The notes beneath the pieces are model-generated. The model had not been told where the DNA came from and did no database searches. It worked only from the letters and a program-made list of their open reading frames with translations. From an uncultured Rhodobiaceae bacterium (GTDB lineage Bacteria; Pseudomonadota; Alphaproteobacteria; Parvibaculales; Parvibaculaceae): a DNA stretch of 36,676 nt. Shown piece after piece: positions 17,212-25,407 of the stretch (its first letter is position 1; each line of letters begins with the position of its first letter). The stretch is from NCBI GenBank assembly GCA_913057645.1, contig CAJXOU010000031.1:1-36676 (forward strand), read 5' to 3'. The position numbers and the translations under genes were made by a program.

Positions 17212-18437
17212 CTCGACACCGCCAGTTCCGGCACAGCCGTCACAAAACGCGCACCCCGCCCGCTCGCACCGGACAACTGCTTCATCACCTCTTCCTTGAT
17301 ATTCCAGGGCAGAATAATGATGAGATCCGGCCGATCCGCTTCCATATGCGTTTCAGCGACGATGGGAATCCGGCTGCCTGGCATGAACTTGCCCTGTTTC
17401 GCGGCGGCCCGGTCGACGACGTAAGGGATGAGATCGGGGCGAATACCGGCAAAATTCATGAGAGTGTTGCCCTTGGCAGCTGCGCCATAAGCGCCCACCT
17501 TCAAGCCCTTGCGCCTTGCGTCGATCAGGAAAGCAAGGAAATCATTCTTCACATTCTCCGCACGTGCCTGAAACCCCGAATAAAACTCGGCATTCTCAAC
17601 GCCTGCCGTTGCTTCCGTATTCAGCATCTCGGCTAACCGTTCGGTGCGTTCGCGCCTGCCCGTTTCGGCTTTCTGCGCAAACACCCGCAGACTTCCGCCA
17701 TGCGTCGGTAGCTCCTCGACATCGAATACACCGAGTCCGTTCGCCGCAAAGATGCGCGCAACCGAGGTCAGCGAAAGGTACGAGTAGTGCTCGTGATAAA
17801 TCGTATCGAACTGGTTCTCCGCGACGAGCTTCAGAAGATGCGGAAACTCGAACGTCGCAACACCATCTGGTTTCAACAAGGCAGCGAAACCTGAAACGAA
17901 ATCATTGATATCCGGGACATGCGCAAGCACGTTGTTTGCAACCGTCAAATCCGCCTGTCGCCCTTCCGCCACAAGTTCGAGAGCCAGTTCGACACCGAAG
18001 AATCTTTCCTCGATCTCGATTCCCTTCTCACGCGCCGCCGCCGCCGTGCTCGCCGTCGGCTCGATCCCATAGCAAGGAATGCCCGCCGCCATCACATATT
18101 GCAGGAGATAGCCGTCGTTGGCTGCAACTTCGACGACCATGCTTTCTGGTCCGAGTCCAAAGCGTCCGGTCATTCGTTCGACATAGGACTTCGAATGGGA
18201 AAGCCAGCTCGCAGACGTCGAACTGAAATACGCATAGTCGTCGGCGAACAGTTCTTCGCGCCCGGCATGATCTTCGGTCTGTACCAGCCAGCAGGTTTCG
18301 CAAACGAGCACTCTCAGCGGGTACCACGTTTCAGGCGCAGTCAACATCTCCGGAGTCAGATAGGCATTCGAAGGTGGCGCCGATCCCAGGTCGACAAAAA
18401 CGAGATTCAACGGCGATCCACAATGGCGGCACTTCAC
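17208..18437 (-). CDS. Sugar C-methyltransferase (TylC3-like, class I SAM)
   Basis: This 409-residue protein has the three-part architecture of NDP-hexose 3-C-methyltransferases. First is a zinc-binding N-terminus with C3/C6 (CRHC) and C46/C49 (CETC). Next is a SAM domain with VVEVAANDGYL (101-111) and the active-site stretch YHEHYSYLS (214-222). Last is a C-terminal Rossmann-like domain with GAYGAAAKGNTLMN. It would methylate carbon 3 of a 4-keto-6-deoxyhexose nucleotide, matching the CDP-4-keto-6-deoxyglucose made by rfbF and rfbG upstream. The start is GTG at 18437, in a GTGA overlap with the stop of the rfbC-like gene, so translation is coupled. Confidence 0.88.
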   Translation of the reverse strand: MKCRHCGSPLNLVFVDLGSAPPSNAYLTPEMLTAPETWYPLRVLVCETCWLVQTEDHAGREELFADDYAYFSSTSASWLSHSKSYVERMTGRFGLGPESMVVEVAANDGYLLQYVMAAGIPCYGIEPTASTAAAAREKGIEIEERFFGVELALELVAEGRQADLTVANNVLAHVPDINDFVSGFAALLKPDGVATFEFPHLLKLVAENQFDTIYHEHYSYLSLTSVARIFAANGLGVFDVEELPTHGGSLRVFAQKAETGRRERTERLAEMLNTEATAGVENAEFYSGFQARAENVKNDFLAFLIDARRKGLKVGAYGAAAKGNTLMNFAGIRPDLIPYVVDRAAAKQGKFMPGSRIPIVAETHMEADRPDLIIILPWNIKEEVMKQLSGASGRGARFVTAVPELAVSS

Positions 18438-18997
18438 GTCTTGCTTCCTTCCTGCAACGACTTGAGATTGGGGAAATTCGCGTCCCGCTCCGACCTTTCC
18501 ACAATCTCCAGCGGCCAGTCTATTCGCAGTGCCGGGTCGTCGGCCCGCACGCCGCCTTCCGCCTCCGGGGCATACGCAGCCGAGTGGGCATAGAACATTT
18601 CCACATCGTCCGTAAGCGTCTGGAAACCATGTGCAAATCCAGGGGGAATCAGAAGGCTTGACGCATTGTCGTTCGACAGGCGTTCACCGTACCAGCGGCC
18701 ATAGGTTGGCGAGCCCGGGCGGAGGTCCACAGCGACGTCGAAGACCTCCCCCCGCAGGCATGTCACGAGCTTCGCCTCTTCGTGAGGCGGATGCTGGAAG
18801 TGCATGCCGCGAATGGTGCCCCTCTTCGCAGTCAGCGTCCGGTTCAACTGCGCGATCGGCCAAATCCAGCCCGCGGCTTCCAGTTCCTCAGAACAGAACA
18901 GTCTCTCGAGCCAGCCTCGCTCGTCACCCATTCGCTTGCGGCGGACAACGGAAAGTCCTTCTAGCGGCGTTCCCTTGATATCAAACCGGCCGCTCAC
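18434..18997 (-). CDS. rfbC: dTDP-4-dehydrorhamnose 3,5-epimerase-like protein (RmlC family)
   Basis: This 187-residue cupin starts at a GTG in a GTGA overlap with the rfbG stop; the longer frame to 19111 lies within rfbG. RmlC-family features are RKRMGDERGWLERLF, the catalytic-histidine strand TIRGMHFQHPPHEEAKLV (His66), VFDVAVDLRPGSPTYG, and IPPGFAHGFQTL. Because its neighbours make a CDP-linked rather than a dTDP-linked 4-keto-6-deoxyhexose, it more likely epimerises carbon 3 and/or 5 of the CDP sugar, so the usual dTDP-rhamnose name may mislead. The symbol follows family naming only. Confidence 0.85.
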   Translation of the reverse strand: MSGRFDIKGTPLEGLSVVRRKRMGDERGWLERLFCSEELEAAGWIWPIAQLNRTLTAKRGTIRGMHFQHPPHEEAKLVTCLRGEVFDVAVDLRPGSPTYGRWYGERLSNDNASSLLIPPGFAHGFQTLTDDVEMFYAHSAAYAPEAEGGVRADDPALRIDWPLEIVERSERDANFPNLKSLQEGSKT

Positions 18998-20076
18998 GCC
19001 GTCGTTCCCATGTGAAGGGTCTCGAAGAGCTCGATTTGCGCCAGCGTCTTTTCGCGCATATCCGCCCCGGCGTTCAGCGCGCGATACCAATCCGACAGCC
19101 AGGAAACACACCGGTCTCCCGCGAGACGATCATGCCAGCCAAGACATTCGCGTGCCTTCGTGCTGTCAATACTGAGCGCCATCATCTCGAGCGGGCCGGG
19201 ATCGTTCGCCGGCTTCCAGCCTGCCCCCCCGAGTGCTGCCTGCACGGCTTCCGCGAGCTCGGCGACCGTTATGGCAGGCGCATCGGACGCGGGGCCGAAG
19301 TTCAGAGCTGCCGGAACGGCCGCTCCCTCCGCAAGGCCGCGGGCAAAAGTGAAATACCCGCACAAGCAATCAAGCACGTGTTGCCACGGCCGCGCGGCCT
19401 GCGGATTGCGTAGCATCAGTGGCTCGCCTGCCCTGAGCGCCCGCCAGATGTCGGGGACAAGGCGATCTTCGGAGAAATCACCGCCGCCGATCACATTGCC
19501 ACCGCGCGCCGTCGCGACGCGCACGCCTTGTTCTTCGAGAAAGGATCGCGCGTAGGACGAGGTCACGATTTCCGCCGCTGCCTTGGAAGCCGCATAGGGG
19601 TCGTGCCCACCCAGAGCGTCGTCCTCGCGGAAAGCAGCGCCAGTTTCGTCATTCTCGTAAACCTTGTCGGTCGTAACGACCAGAACAGTCTGGAGCCCCT
19701 CTCTGCCGCGCAGGGCGTCCAGCAGCCTCGCCGTACCCATCACGTTGACGTCGAACGTACCGATCGGATCCGCGTAGGAGCGTCGCACGAGAGGATGTGC
19801 CGCCATGTGGATCACGATTTGAGGATCTGCTTCGGCGACGGCCTGCCTCAAGGCTTCTTCATCGCGCAAATCGCCTGTAATCGAACGCACGACGCTTTCC
19901 ACCGCGGCAAGGGAAAAGAGATTGGGTTCCGTATCCGGCGCAAGCGCATAGCCCGTTACATCCGCGCCGAGCCGCGAAAGCCAGAGCGAAGCCCACGACC
20001 CCTTGAAGCCCGTATGCCCCGTCAGGAGAACGCGCTTGCCGTTCCAGAATTCCCTGTCGAGGCCGTCCAGCCGCAA
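18994..20076 (-). CDS. rfbG: CDP-glucose 4,6-dehydratase
   Basis: This extended SDR converts CDP-glucose to CDP-4-keto-6-deoxyglucose. The TTG at 20076 follows a GGAAGG site and gives 360 residues, the family length, beginning RLDGLDREFWNGKRVLLTGHTGF in shifted form; the frame can be extended to 20121, but only inside rfbF. The NAD loop TGHTGFKG (19-26), TTDKVY (135-140) and the catalytic YAASK (Tyr161, Lys165) are all intact, and RPWQHVLDCLCGY is characteristic of RfbG. It lies two bases after the rfbF stop. Confidence 0.93.
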   Translation of the reverse strand: MRLDGLDREFWNGKRVLLTGHTGFKGSWASLWLSRLGADVTGYALAPDTEPNLFSLAAVESVVRSITGDLRDEEALRQAVAEADPQIVIHMAAHPLVRRSYADPIGTFDVNVMGTARLLDALRGREGLQTVLVVTTDKVYENDETGAAFREDDALGGHDPYAASKAAAEIVTSSYARSFLEEQGVRVATARGGNVIGGGDFSEDRLVPDIWRALRAGEPLMLRNPQAARPWQHVLDCLCGYFTFARGLAEGAAVPAALNFGPASDAPAITVAELAEAVQAALGGAGWKPANDPGPLEMMALSIDSTKARECLGWHDRLAGDRCVSWLSDWYRALNAGADMREKTLAQIELFETLHMGTTA

Positions 20077-20078
20077 GA

Positions 20079-20858
20079 TCAGTCCTTCCAGGTCTTCCAG
20101 GGCGCATCTCCACGCGCCCACAGGTCTTCCAGGTGGTTCTTGTCGCGCAGCGTATCCATGGGCTGCCAGAATCCGGTGTGAGGAAAGCTCATCAGTTCGC
20201 CATCACCTGCAAGCTTCATCAACGGCTCGCCTTCGAACGAACTCCGGTCGCCCTCGATCCGGTCAAGCACGGACGGTTCGAGCGCGAAGAATCCTCCATT
20301 GATCCAGGCGTTGTCGCCCGGCGGTTTTTCAATGAAGCAGGCCACCGTGTCACCGCTGAGCTCCAGAGCGCCGTAACGTCCGGGGGGCACCACCCTGGTC
20401 AAGGTGGCCTCCTTGCCATGCTTCTTGTGGAACGCAAGAAGAGCATTGATGTCGACATCGGCGACTCCGTCGCCATAGGTCATGAAAAAGGTTTCACCAG
20501 GATCGAGATAATCCTTCACACGCTTTACGCGCCCGCCTGTAAGTGTGTCGGCGCCGGTATCGACCAGGGTCACACGCCAGGGCTCGCTCGCCTTCTGGTG
20601 AAAGATGACCTCTCCCGTTGCCGCGTCGATCGTCACGTCCGACGAATGCAGCACATAGTTCGCAAAATATTCCTTGATCATGTAGCCGCGATAGCCGAGG
20701 CAGATCACGAAGTCCGTGTGCCCGAACTGTGTGTAGATTTTCATGATGTGCCAGAGGATCGGACGGCCGCCGACCTCGATCATCGGCTTGGGCCGCAGCT
20801 GACTTTCCTCGGATATTCGTGTCCCGAGACCCCCAGCCAGTATCACTACCTTCGTCAT
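20079..20858 (-). CDS. rfbF: Glucose-1-phosphate cytidylyltransferase
   Basis: This 259-residue nucleotidyltransferase makes CDP-glucose from CTP and glucose-1-phosphate. It shows the family's LAGGLGTRISEES loop (8-20) with RPKPM, the metal-binding MTYGDGVADVD, and INGGFFALEP and FWQPMDT near the C-terminus. The ATG follows a GGGGGA site. It starts only 16 bases after the gmk stop on the same strand, so the CDP-sugar genes are probably transcribed by read-through from yicC-gmk unless a promoter lies within gmk. The operon order rfbF-rfbG-rfbC-like-C-methyltransferase recurs in O-antigen loci. Confidence 0.95.
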   Translation of the reverse strand: MTKVVILAGGLGTRISEESQLRPKPMIEVGGRPILWHIMKIYTQFGHTDFVICLGYRGYMIKEYFANYVLHSSDVTIDAATGEVIFHQKASEPWRVTLVDTGADTLTGGRVKRVKDYLDPGETFFMTYGDGVADVDINALLAFHKKHGKEATLTRVVPPGRYGALELSGDTVACFIEKPPGDNAWINGGFFALEPSVLDRIEGDRSSFEGEPLMKLAGDGELMSFPHTGFWQPMDTLRDKNHLEDLWARGDAPWKTWKD

Positions 20859-20874
20859 TCGTGTTCCCCCGGCC

Positions 20875-21525
20875 TCACAATGCTTCGCGAAGCTGCTTCA
20901 CGAAATTCGACAGGCCTGTCAGCCGGCGCCGCCGAAGCCGCTCCGCTCGAAGTATCGCCTGCAGTTCGGCAAAGGCCTTGTCCATGCTCTCGTTGATGAT
21001 GATGTAGTCGTACTCCTGATAGTGACTAATCTCATCAGATGCCTTCGCCATGCGCGCCGCCACGACGTCTGCCGGATCCTGTGCGCGTTTCTCAAGGCGG
21101 CGTTCCAGTTCCTGTACGGAAGGAGGCAGGATGAATACCTTTACCAGGTCTTCGGGCGCTGTTTCATCCAGCTGCTGCGTTCCCTGCCAGTCGATATCAA
21201 AGAGAACGTCATGGCCTTGCGCCAACGCTTCTTCGACCGGTTTGCGTGGCGTCCCGTAATAATTGTCGAAAACCTTTGCGCTTTCGAGGAAGTCGCCCTT
21301 GTTGCGCATGATGCCGAAGTCTTCCGTGGTCAGGAAGAAATAGTCTTTTCCTTCCACCTCGCCCGGTCTCGGCTTGCGTGTGGTAGCCGATACGGACATG
21401 TCGATCTCGCGGTCGCTTTCGAGAAGGCGGCGCGAAAGCGTCGTCTTGCCCGCGCCGGAGGGCGAGGACAGCACGAGCATCAGACCACGGCGATGTATGG
21501 CGATCCCCGTCATTTCCCCGATCAC
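20875..21525 (-). CDS. gmk: Guanylate kinase
   Basis: This enzyme phosphorylates GMP to GDP, an essential step for GTP, dGTP and (p)ppGpp pools. The P-loop SSPSGAGKTT is at residues 20-29, followed by SVSATTRKPRPGE and the GMP-binding YFFL and FLESAKVFDNYYGTP. The GTG at 21525 overlaps the yicC stop (GTGA), a junction style used repeatedly here; the ATG at 21513, four codons in, is the alternative start. About 216 residues is normal length. In many alphaproteobacteria gmk faces rsmA; here the glycan island separates them. Confidence 0.94.
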   Translation of the reverse strand: MIGEMTGIAIHRRGLMLVLSSPSGAGKTTLSRRLLESDREIDMSVSATTRKPRPGEVEGKDYFFLTTEDFGIMRNKGDFLESAKVFDNYYGTPRKPVEEALAQGHDVLFDIDWQGTQQLDETAPEDLVKVFILPPSVQELERRLEKRAQDPADVVAARMAKASDEISHYQEYDYIIINESMDKAFAELQAILRAERLRRRRLTGLSNFVKQLREAL

Positions 21526-22412
21526 TCCACGTTCTGAATCTGTTCGCGAAACTGGTCGATCACCGCCTTCAAACCGAGGCCGATCCGCGTCAGACTGACA
21601 TCGGCCGCCTTGGAGCAGAGCGTGTTCGCCTCACGGTTGAATTCCTGGGTGAGAAAATCCAGGCGGCGGCCGACCGGCTCTGTGCTGTCCATCAGCTCGC
21701 GAGCCTGTGCAACATGTGCGGTCAACCTGTCGAGCTCTTCCCGCACATCGGCCTTCGTTGCAAGAAGCGCCACTTCCTGCGCGAGGCGTTCGTCGGAAAG
21801 CGCAGGCGATGTCCCGAGTAATTCCCTGAGTTGCTCGGAGAGGCGGTTTTGCACAGCCTGAGGCATTGCTCCGGGACTCGAGGCCGCTTGCCCGGTCAGC
21901 CGTTCGATTTCATCGACTTGGGCGCGCAATACGCCTTCGAGCTTCGTACCTTCCTGCGCGCGGGCCGCGGCGAGTGCCGCAACGGCGTCGGCAAAGGACG
22001 CGACGAGAGCGTCGTCGAACTCTGCCCGGCTCTCCTCGTCCTCCTTCGCCTCTTCCGAATTCTCAAGGACGCCCTTCAGCGCAAGTATGCCTTCCGGCCG
22101 AGGAGGCATCACCTCCATCTCGCGTTGCAACTCGCCGATCGCTTCCAGAACCACGCGAAGCGCCTGCCGGTTCACCCTGAGGGGCACCGTCTCCGCCGTC
22201 CGGTCGAGCGTCAGGGTCACCTGACAGTTTCCCCGGCGCAGATGCTTCGCAAGTTCGGTCCGCAGCCGGGGCTCAAGCGTGTCCATGCCCTGAGGGAGAC
22301 GCAAGCGGGCGTCCAGCCCCTTGCCGTTGACGCTGCGCAATTCCCAGTGCCAGCGCGCGGCGCCCAGCGTGCCTTCGACGCGGGCAAAGCCTGTCATGCT
22401 GTTCAGCGGCAT
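21522..22412 (-). CDS. yicC: YicC family endoribonuclease-like protein
   Basis: This 296-residue protein has the YicC N-terminal signature MPLNSMTGFARVEG and RSVNGKGLDARLRLP, and the DUF1732 C-terminus with GRRLDFLTQEFNREANTLCSK. Family members are reported as endoribonucleases acting on structured RNAs; that role is taken from the family. The centre (about residues 120-200) is acidic and helical and may be coiled. It is coupled to gmk by a GTGA overlap, the usual yicC-gmk pairing, and follows mltG after 68 bases. Confidence 0.92.
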   Translation of the reverse strand: MPLNSMTGFARVEGTLGAARWHWELRSVNGKGLDARLRLPQGMDTLEPRLRTELAKHLRRGNCQVTLTLDRTAETVPLRVNRQALRVVLEAIGELQREMEVMPPRPEGILALKGVLENSEEAKEDEESRAEFDDALVASFADAVAALAAARAQEGTKLEGVLRAQVDEIERLTGQAASSPGAMPQAVQNRLSEQLRELLGTSPALSDERLAQEVALLATKADVREELDRLTAHVAQARELMDSTEPVGRRLDFLTQEFNREANTLCSKAADVSLTRIGLGLKAVIDQFREQIQNVE

Positions 22413-22480
22413 CGGGTCTCTCCGGAATCACATTCTCGCGTCACGCGACTATAGCAGCCTAAGGGCTTCTTTCTGCACGC

Positions 22481-23554
22481 CTATTCGGCTCGCTGGCGTT
22501 CGATCCGCCGCCATTCACGCACGCGCTCCTGATGCTCTTTCAGGGTGCGCGAGAAAGCATGCCCGCCGGTACCATCGGCCACGAAGTAGAGCTCTTCCGT
22601 CTCGGGAGGATTGAGCACCGCTTCGATGGAAGCCCGGCCCGGATTGCAGATCGGCGTTGGCGGCAGGCCGTCCACGAGGTAGGTGTTGTACGGCGTCAAC
22701 CGGTCGAGCTCGCTGCGCCGGATCGGGCGGCCAAGAGCGCCTTTCCCGCCGACCAGGCCGTAGATGATCGTGGGGTCGGACTGGAGCCGCATTGGCGTCT
22801 TGAGCCGATTGACGAAGACGGCGGCAACGCGCGGCCGCTCCGAGGCCACGCCCGTCTCCTTCTCCACGATGGAGGCGAGGATAATCGCCTCCTCCCTGGT
22901 ATCGAAAGGCAGGCCCTCGGCGCGGCCTTCCCATGCCTCGTCGATGAGCTGCTCTGCGGCGGTCATCATCTCCGCCACGATTTCCTTGCGGGTTTCGCCA
23001 CGCGTGAAGCTGTAGGTCTCGGGCAGCAGCGCGCCCTCGGGCGGCGTTTCCGGCATTTCGCCAACAAGGACGGGGTGGGCTTCCACCAGCTGCATGGCCT
23101 GCTCGCTGGTCAGGCCTTCCGGTATCGTGATCCGATGCAGGATCGAACGTCCCTCGCGCAGGATGCCCATGATCGCGGCCATGCTCGCATGGGCGGGGAT
23201 ATCGTATTCCCCGGCCTTCAGGCTGCTGTCGGCACGATTGAGACGGACGCCGACGAGGAAGATACGGGCGTTGGAAATGACCCCCTCTCTCTCCAGGCGG
23301 TTCGCAATGGCGCGCACGCCCATGCCGGGCTCCAGCATGACGATTTCCGCCTCGTCATGGGGACCATCTGCCTCGAAGAGATATTTGCCGTAGAGAAAGG
23401 CTCCTCCGGCCGCGAGCAGTGCACCCAAGGGCAAGGCGACCAAAAGAGCGAGGATAATGCGTGCGAGGCGCCCGCGCCGTTTGGGGGATGCCTCCGTCGC
23501 GGCTTCGGCGCCACCGGTCTCGGGCGCGTCAGGCGTGGTATCGTCGCCCGTCAA
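22481..23554 (-). CDS. mltG: Endolytic murein transglycosylase MltG
   Basis: This 357-residue inner-membrane enzyme cleaves nascent glycan strands and is thought to set peptidoglycan strand length. It has a cytoplasmic basic head (KRRGRLAR), one membrane anchor at about residues 33-56, a LysM-like segment (LEPGMGVRAIANRLEREGV), and the YceG catalytic domain with Glu231 in ASIVEKETG, then RLQSDPTIIYG and YNTY. The start is TTG at 23554, overlapping the fabF stop as TTGA; no later in-frame start keeps the anchor. Downstream is yicC. Confidence 0.92.
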   Translation of the reverse strand: MTGDDTTPDAPETGGAEAATEASPKRRGRLARIILALLVALPLGALLAAGGAFLYGKYLFEADGPHDEAEIVMLEPGMGVRAIANRLEREGVISNARIFLVGVRLNRADSSLKAGEYDIPAHASMAAIMGILREGRSILHRITIPEGLTSEQAMQLVEAHPVLVGEMPETPPEGALLPETYSFTRGETRKEIVAEMMTAAEQLIDEAWEGRAEGLPFDTREEAIILASIVEKETGVASERPRVAAVFVNRLKTPMRLQSDPTIIYGLVGGKGALGRPIRRSELDRLTPYNTYLVDGLPPTPICNPGRASIEAVLNPPETEELYFVADGTGGHAFSRTLKEHQERVREWRRIERQRAE

Positions 23555-24807
23555 CCATCGACCTTTTTCATCACCAGCGATGCGTTGGTACCGCCGAAGC
23601 CAAAGGAATTGCTGAGCGCGTAGTTCACTTCCTTGTCGCGTGACTTGTTCGGCACCAGGTCGATCAGCGTCTCGACCGCCGGGTTCTCGAGATTGATCGT
23701 GGGCGGCAGTTTGCCGTCACGCATGGCGAGCAGGCAGAAGATCGCTTCCACGGCACCGGCTGCGCCCAGCAGGTGGCCGATAGAAGATTTCGTCGACGAC
23801 ATCGACACCTTCTCGACCGCATTTCCGAGAAGCCGCGTTACAGCGCCAAGCTCGATTGTGTCGGCCATGGTCGATGTGCCGTGGGCATTCACATAGTCGA
23901 GGTCGGAAGGAGATATCCCCGCCCGCTTCAGGGCGGCCTGCATGGAGCGGAAGCCGCCCTCGCCATCTTCCGGCGGCGCCGTTACGTGGTAGGCATCGCC
24001 CGAAAGGCCATAGCCGACGATCTCGCCATACATCTTCGCGCCACGCGCCCTGGCGTGTTCGTATTCCTCGAGCACGACGACGCCAGCGCCCTCGCCCATC
24101 ACGAAACCGTCGCGATCGGCATCGTAGGGCCGCGATGCCTTTTCAGGCGTATCGTTGTACCCGGTGGAGAGGGCCCGGCAGGCCGCGAAACCGGCAATGC
24201 CGATGCGGCAGATGGCCGACTCCGCACCACCCGCGACCATCACGTCGGCATCGTCGAGCGCAATCAGGCGCGCTGCGTCGCCGATGGCATGTGCGCCTGT
24301 CGAGCACGCGGTCACGACGGAGTGGTTCGGTCCCTTGAGGCCATGCTCGATCGAGACATAGCCGGACGTGAGATTGATGAGACGACCGGTGATAAAGAAG
24401 GGACTGACCCGGCGAGGGCCTTTTTCCTGCAGGGTGATCGCCGTTTCGGCAATGCCCTCAAGGCCGCCGATACCCGAACCGATCATGGTGCCGGTGCGGC
24501 ACTTTTCTTCCTCGGTGGAAGGCTTCCAGCCGGCATCTTTCAGCGCCTGCGTCGCGGCCGACATCGCGTAGACGATGAAATCGTCGACCCGCTTCGATTC
24601 CTTCGGATCCATCCAGTCGTCTGGATTGAACGCTCCCTCGCCTTCGCGGGGAACGGGCATTGCGATCTTGCAGGGAAGGTCCGAGACGTCGAATTTCTCG
24701 ATTTTCCGCGCACCGGATTCACCCTTGAGAATCCGGTTCCAGGTGGTCTCAACGCCGCAACCGAGCGGCGACACCATTCCCAATCCAGTGACGACGACCC
24801 GTCTCAT
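23551..24807 (-). CDS. fabF: Beta-ketoacyl-ACP synthase II
   Basis: This 418-residue condensing enzyme elongates acyl-ACP with malonyl-ACP in type II fatty-acid synthesis. The thiolase-fold triad is complete: Cys168 (TACSTGAH), His309 (NAHGTST) and His345 (SSIGHLLGAAGA). I start at the ATG at 24807 (MRRVVVTGLGMVSPLG), with GGAG upstream; a GTG at 24825 would add six residues. It follows acpP, with a stem-loop in the 102-base gap, and overlaps mltG. Confidence 0.96.
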   Translation of the reverse strand: MRRVVVTGLGMVSPLGCGVETTWNRILKGESGARKIEKFDVSDLPCKIAMPVPREGEGAFNPDDWMDPKESKRVDDFIVYAMSAATQALKDAGWKPSTEEEKCRTGTMIGSGIGGLEGIAETAITLQEKGPRRVSPFFITGRLINLTSGYVSIEHGLKGPNHSVVTACSTGAHAIGDAARLIALDDADVMVAGGAESAICRIGIAGFAACRALSTGYNDTPEKASRPYDADRDGFVMGEGAGVVVLEEYEHARARGAKMYGEIVGYGLSGDAYHVTAPPEDGEGGFRSMQAALKRAGISPSDLDYVNAHGTSTMADTIELGAVTRLLGNAVEKVSMSSTKSSIGHLLGAAGAVEAIFCLLAMRDGKLPPTINLENPAVETLIDLVPNKSRDKEVNYALSNSFGFGGTNASLVMKKVDG

Positions 24808-24864
24808 GCCGATGAACACTCCCACCTCGATCCGAAGGCCGGAACGACTTACAGGAACGACCGC

Positions 24865-24886
24865 CCGGGAGCGCTTGTGCTCCCGG
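24865..24886 (-). other. Strong stem-loop between acpP and fabF
   Basis: CCGGGAGC (24865-24872) and GCTCCCGG (24879-24886) are perfect eight-base arms around a six-base loop, starting 24 bases after the acpP stop in the minus-strand transcript. No T-run follows, so it is not a standard intrinsic terminator. It could protect the 3' end of an acpP transcript or be an RNase processing site that makes acpP mRNA more abundant than fabF. Confidence 0.5.
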
Positions 24887-24909
24887 ACATGTCGTCAGAA
24901 AACCGAAGA

Positions 24910-25149
24910 TCAGGACTTCGCGTTCGCCTTAACGAACTCGATCGCGTCCTTCACCGTCAGGATCTTTTCGGCGGCATCGTCAGGGATTTCCACGCCGAAT
25001 TCTTCCTCGAACGCCATCACCAGCTCGACGTTGTCGAGACTGTCCGCGCCCAGATCATCGATAAAGCTTGCGTTCTCGGTGACCTTGTCGGCGTCGACGC
25101 CCAGATGCTCGACGACGATCTTCTTCAAGCGTTCAGCGATATCACTCAT
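24910..25149 (-). CDS. acpP: Acyl carrier protein
   Basis: This 79-residue acidic four-helix protein carries growing acyl chains on a 4'-phosphopantetheine. The attachment serine is Ser37 in GADSLDNVE (Ser36 after loss of the initiator Met). Length and sequence are canonical. It sits between fabG (258-base gap) and fabF. The gap probably contains its own promoter, as is common for this abundant protein, but I could not identify convincing boxes. A short hairpin near the fabG stop is listed separately. Confidence 0.97.
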   Translation of the reverse strand: MSDIAERLKKIVVEHLGVDADKVTENASFIDDLGADSLDNVELVMAFEEEFGVEIPDDAAEKILTVKDAIEFVKANAKS

Positions 25150-25387
25150 TTCAAGTCCTCAGATCTCTTGGTTTTAACCGGCCTCGCACATCCCGCTGCT
25201 CGCTTTAGGCAATCGAGGACTGGATGTGATCGAATACGGCGGAAAGGTTGCCCCTCTTCTGGCCCATTTCAAGGCAGGACCGCAAGCCAAATCGAGGGCT
25301 TAGGTAACACACTTTTCGGCCCTGCACCAGCAAACGCAGAAGGGCCGCAACGTACACTATACTCCTGAATTCGTTGACCTTTCCGGT

Positions 25388-25400
25388 GTCCTGTCAGGAC
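25388..25400 (-). other. Short hairpin after fabG
   Basis: GTCCTG and CAGGAC flank a single base, realistically a four-pair stem with a five-base loop. They are bracketed by CCGG (25383-25386 and 25404-25407), which can extend the stem with small bulges. It begins right after the fabG stop in the minus-strand transcript and has no T-run. It may attenuate read-through into acpP. Confidence 0.3.
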
Positions 25401-25407
25401 CGTCCGG

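Noticed and set aside
23773-25368. Plus-strand frame of 531 codons opposite fabF and acpP
   Set aside because: Spans two well-supported genes and their gap on the opposite strand; composition is that of an antisense frame.
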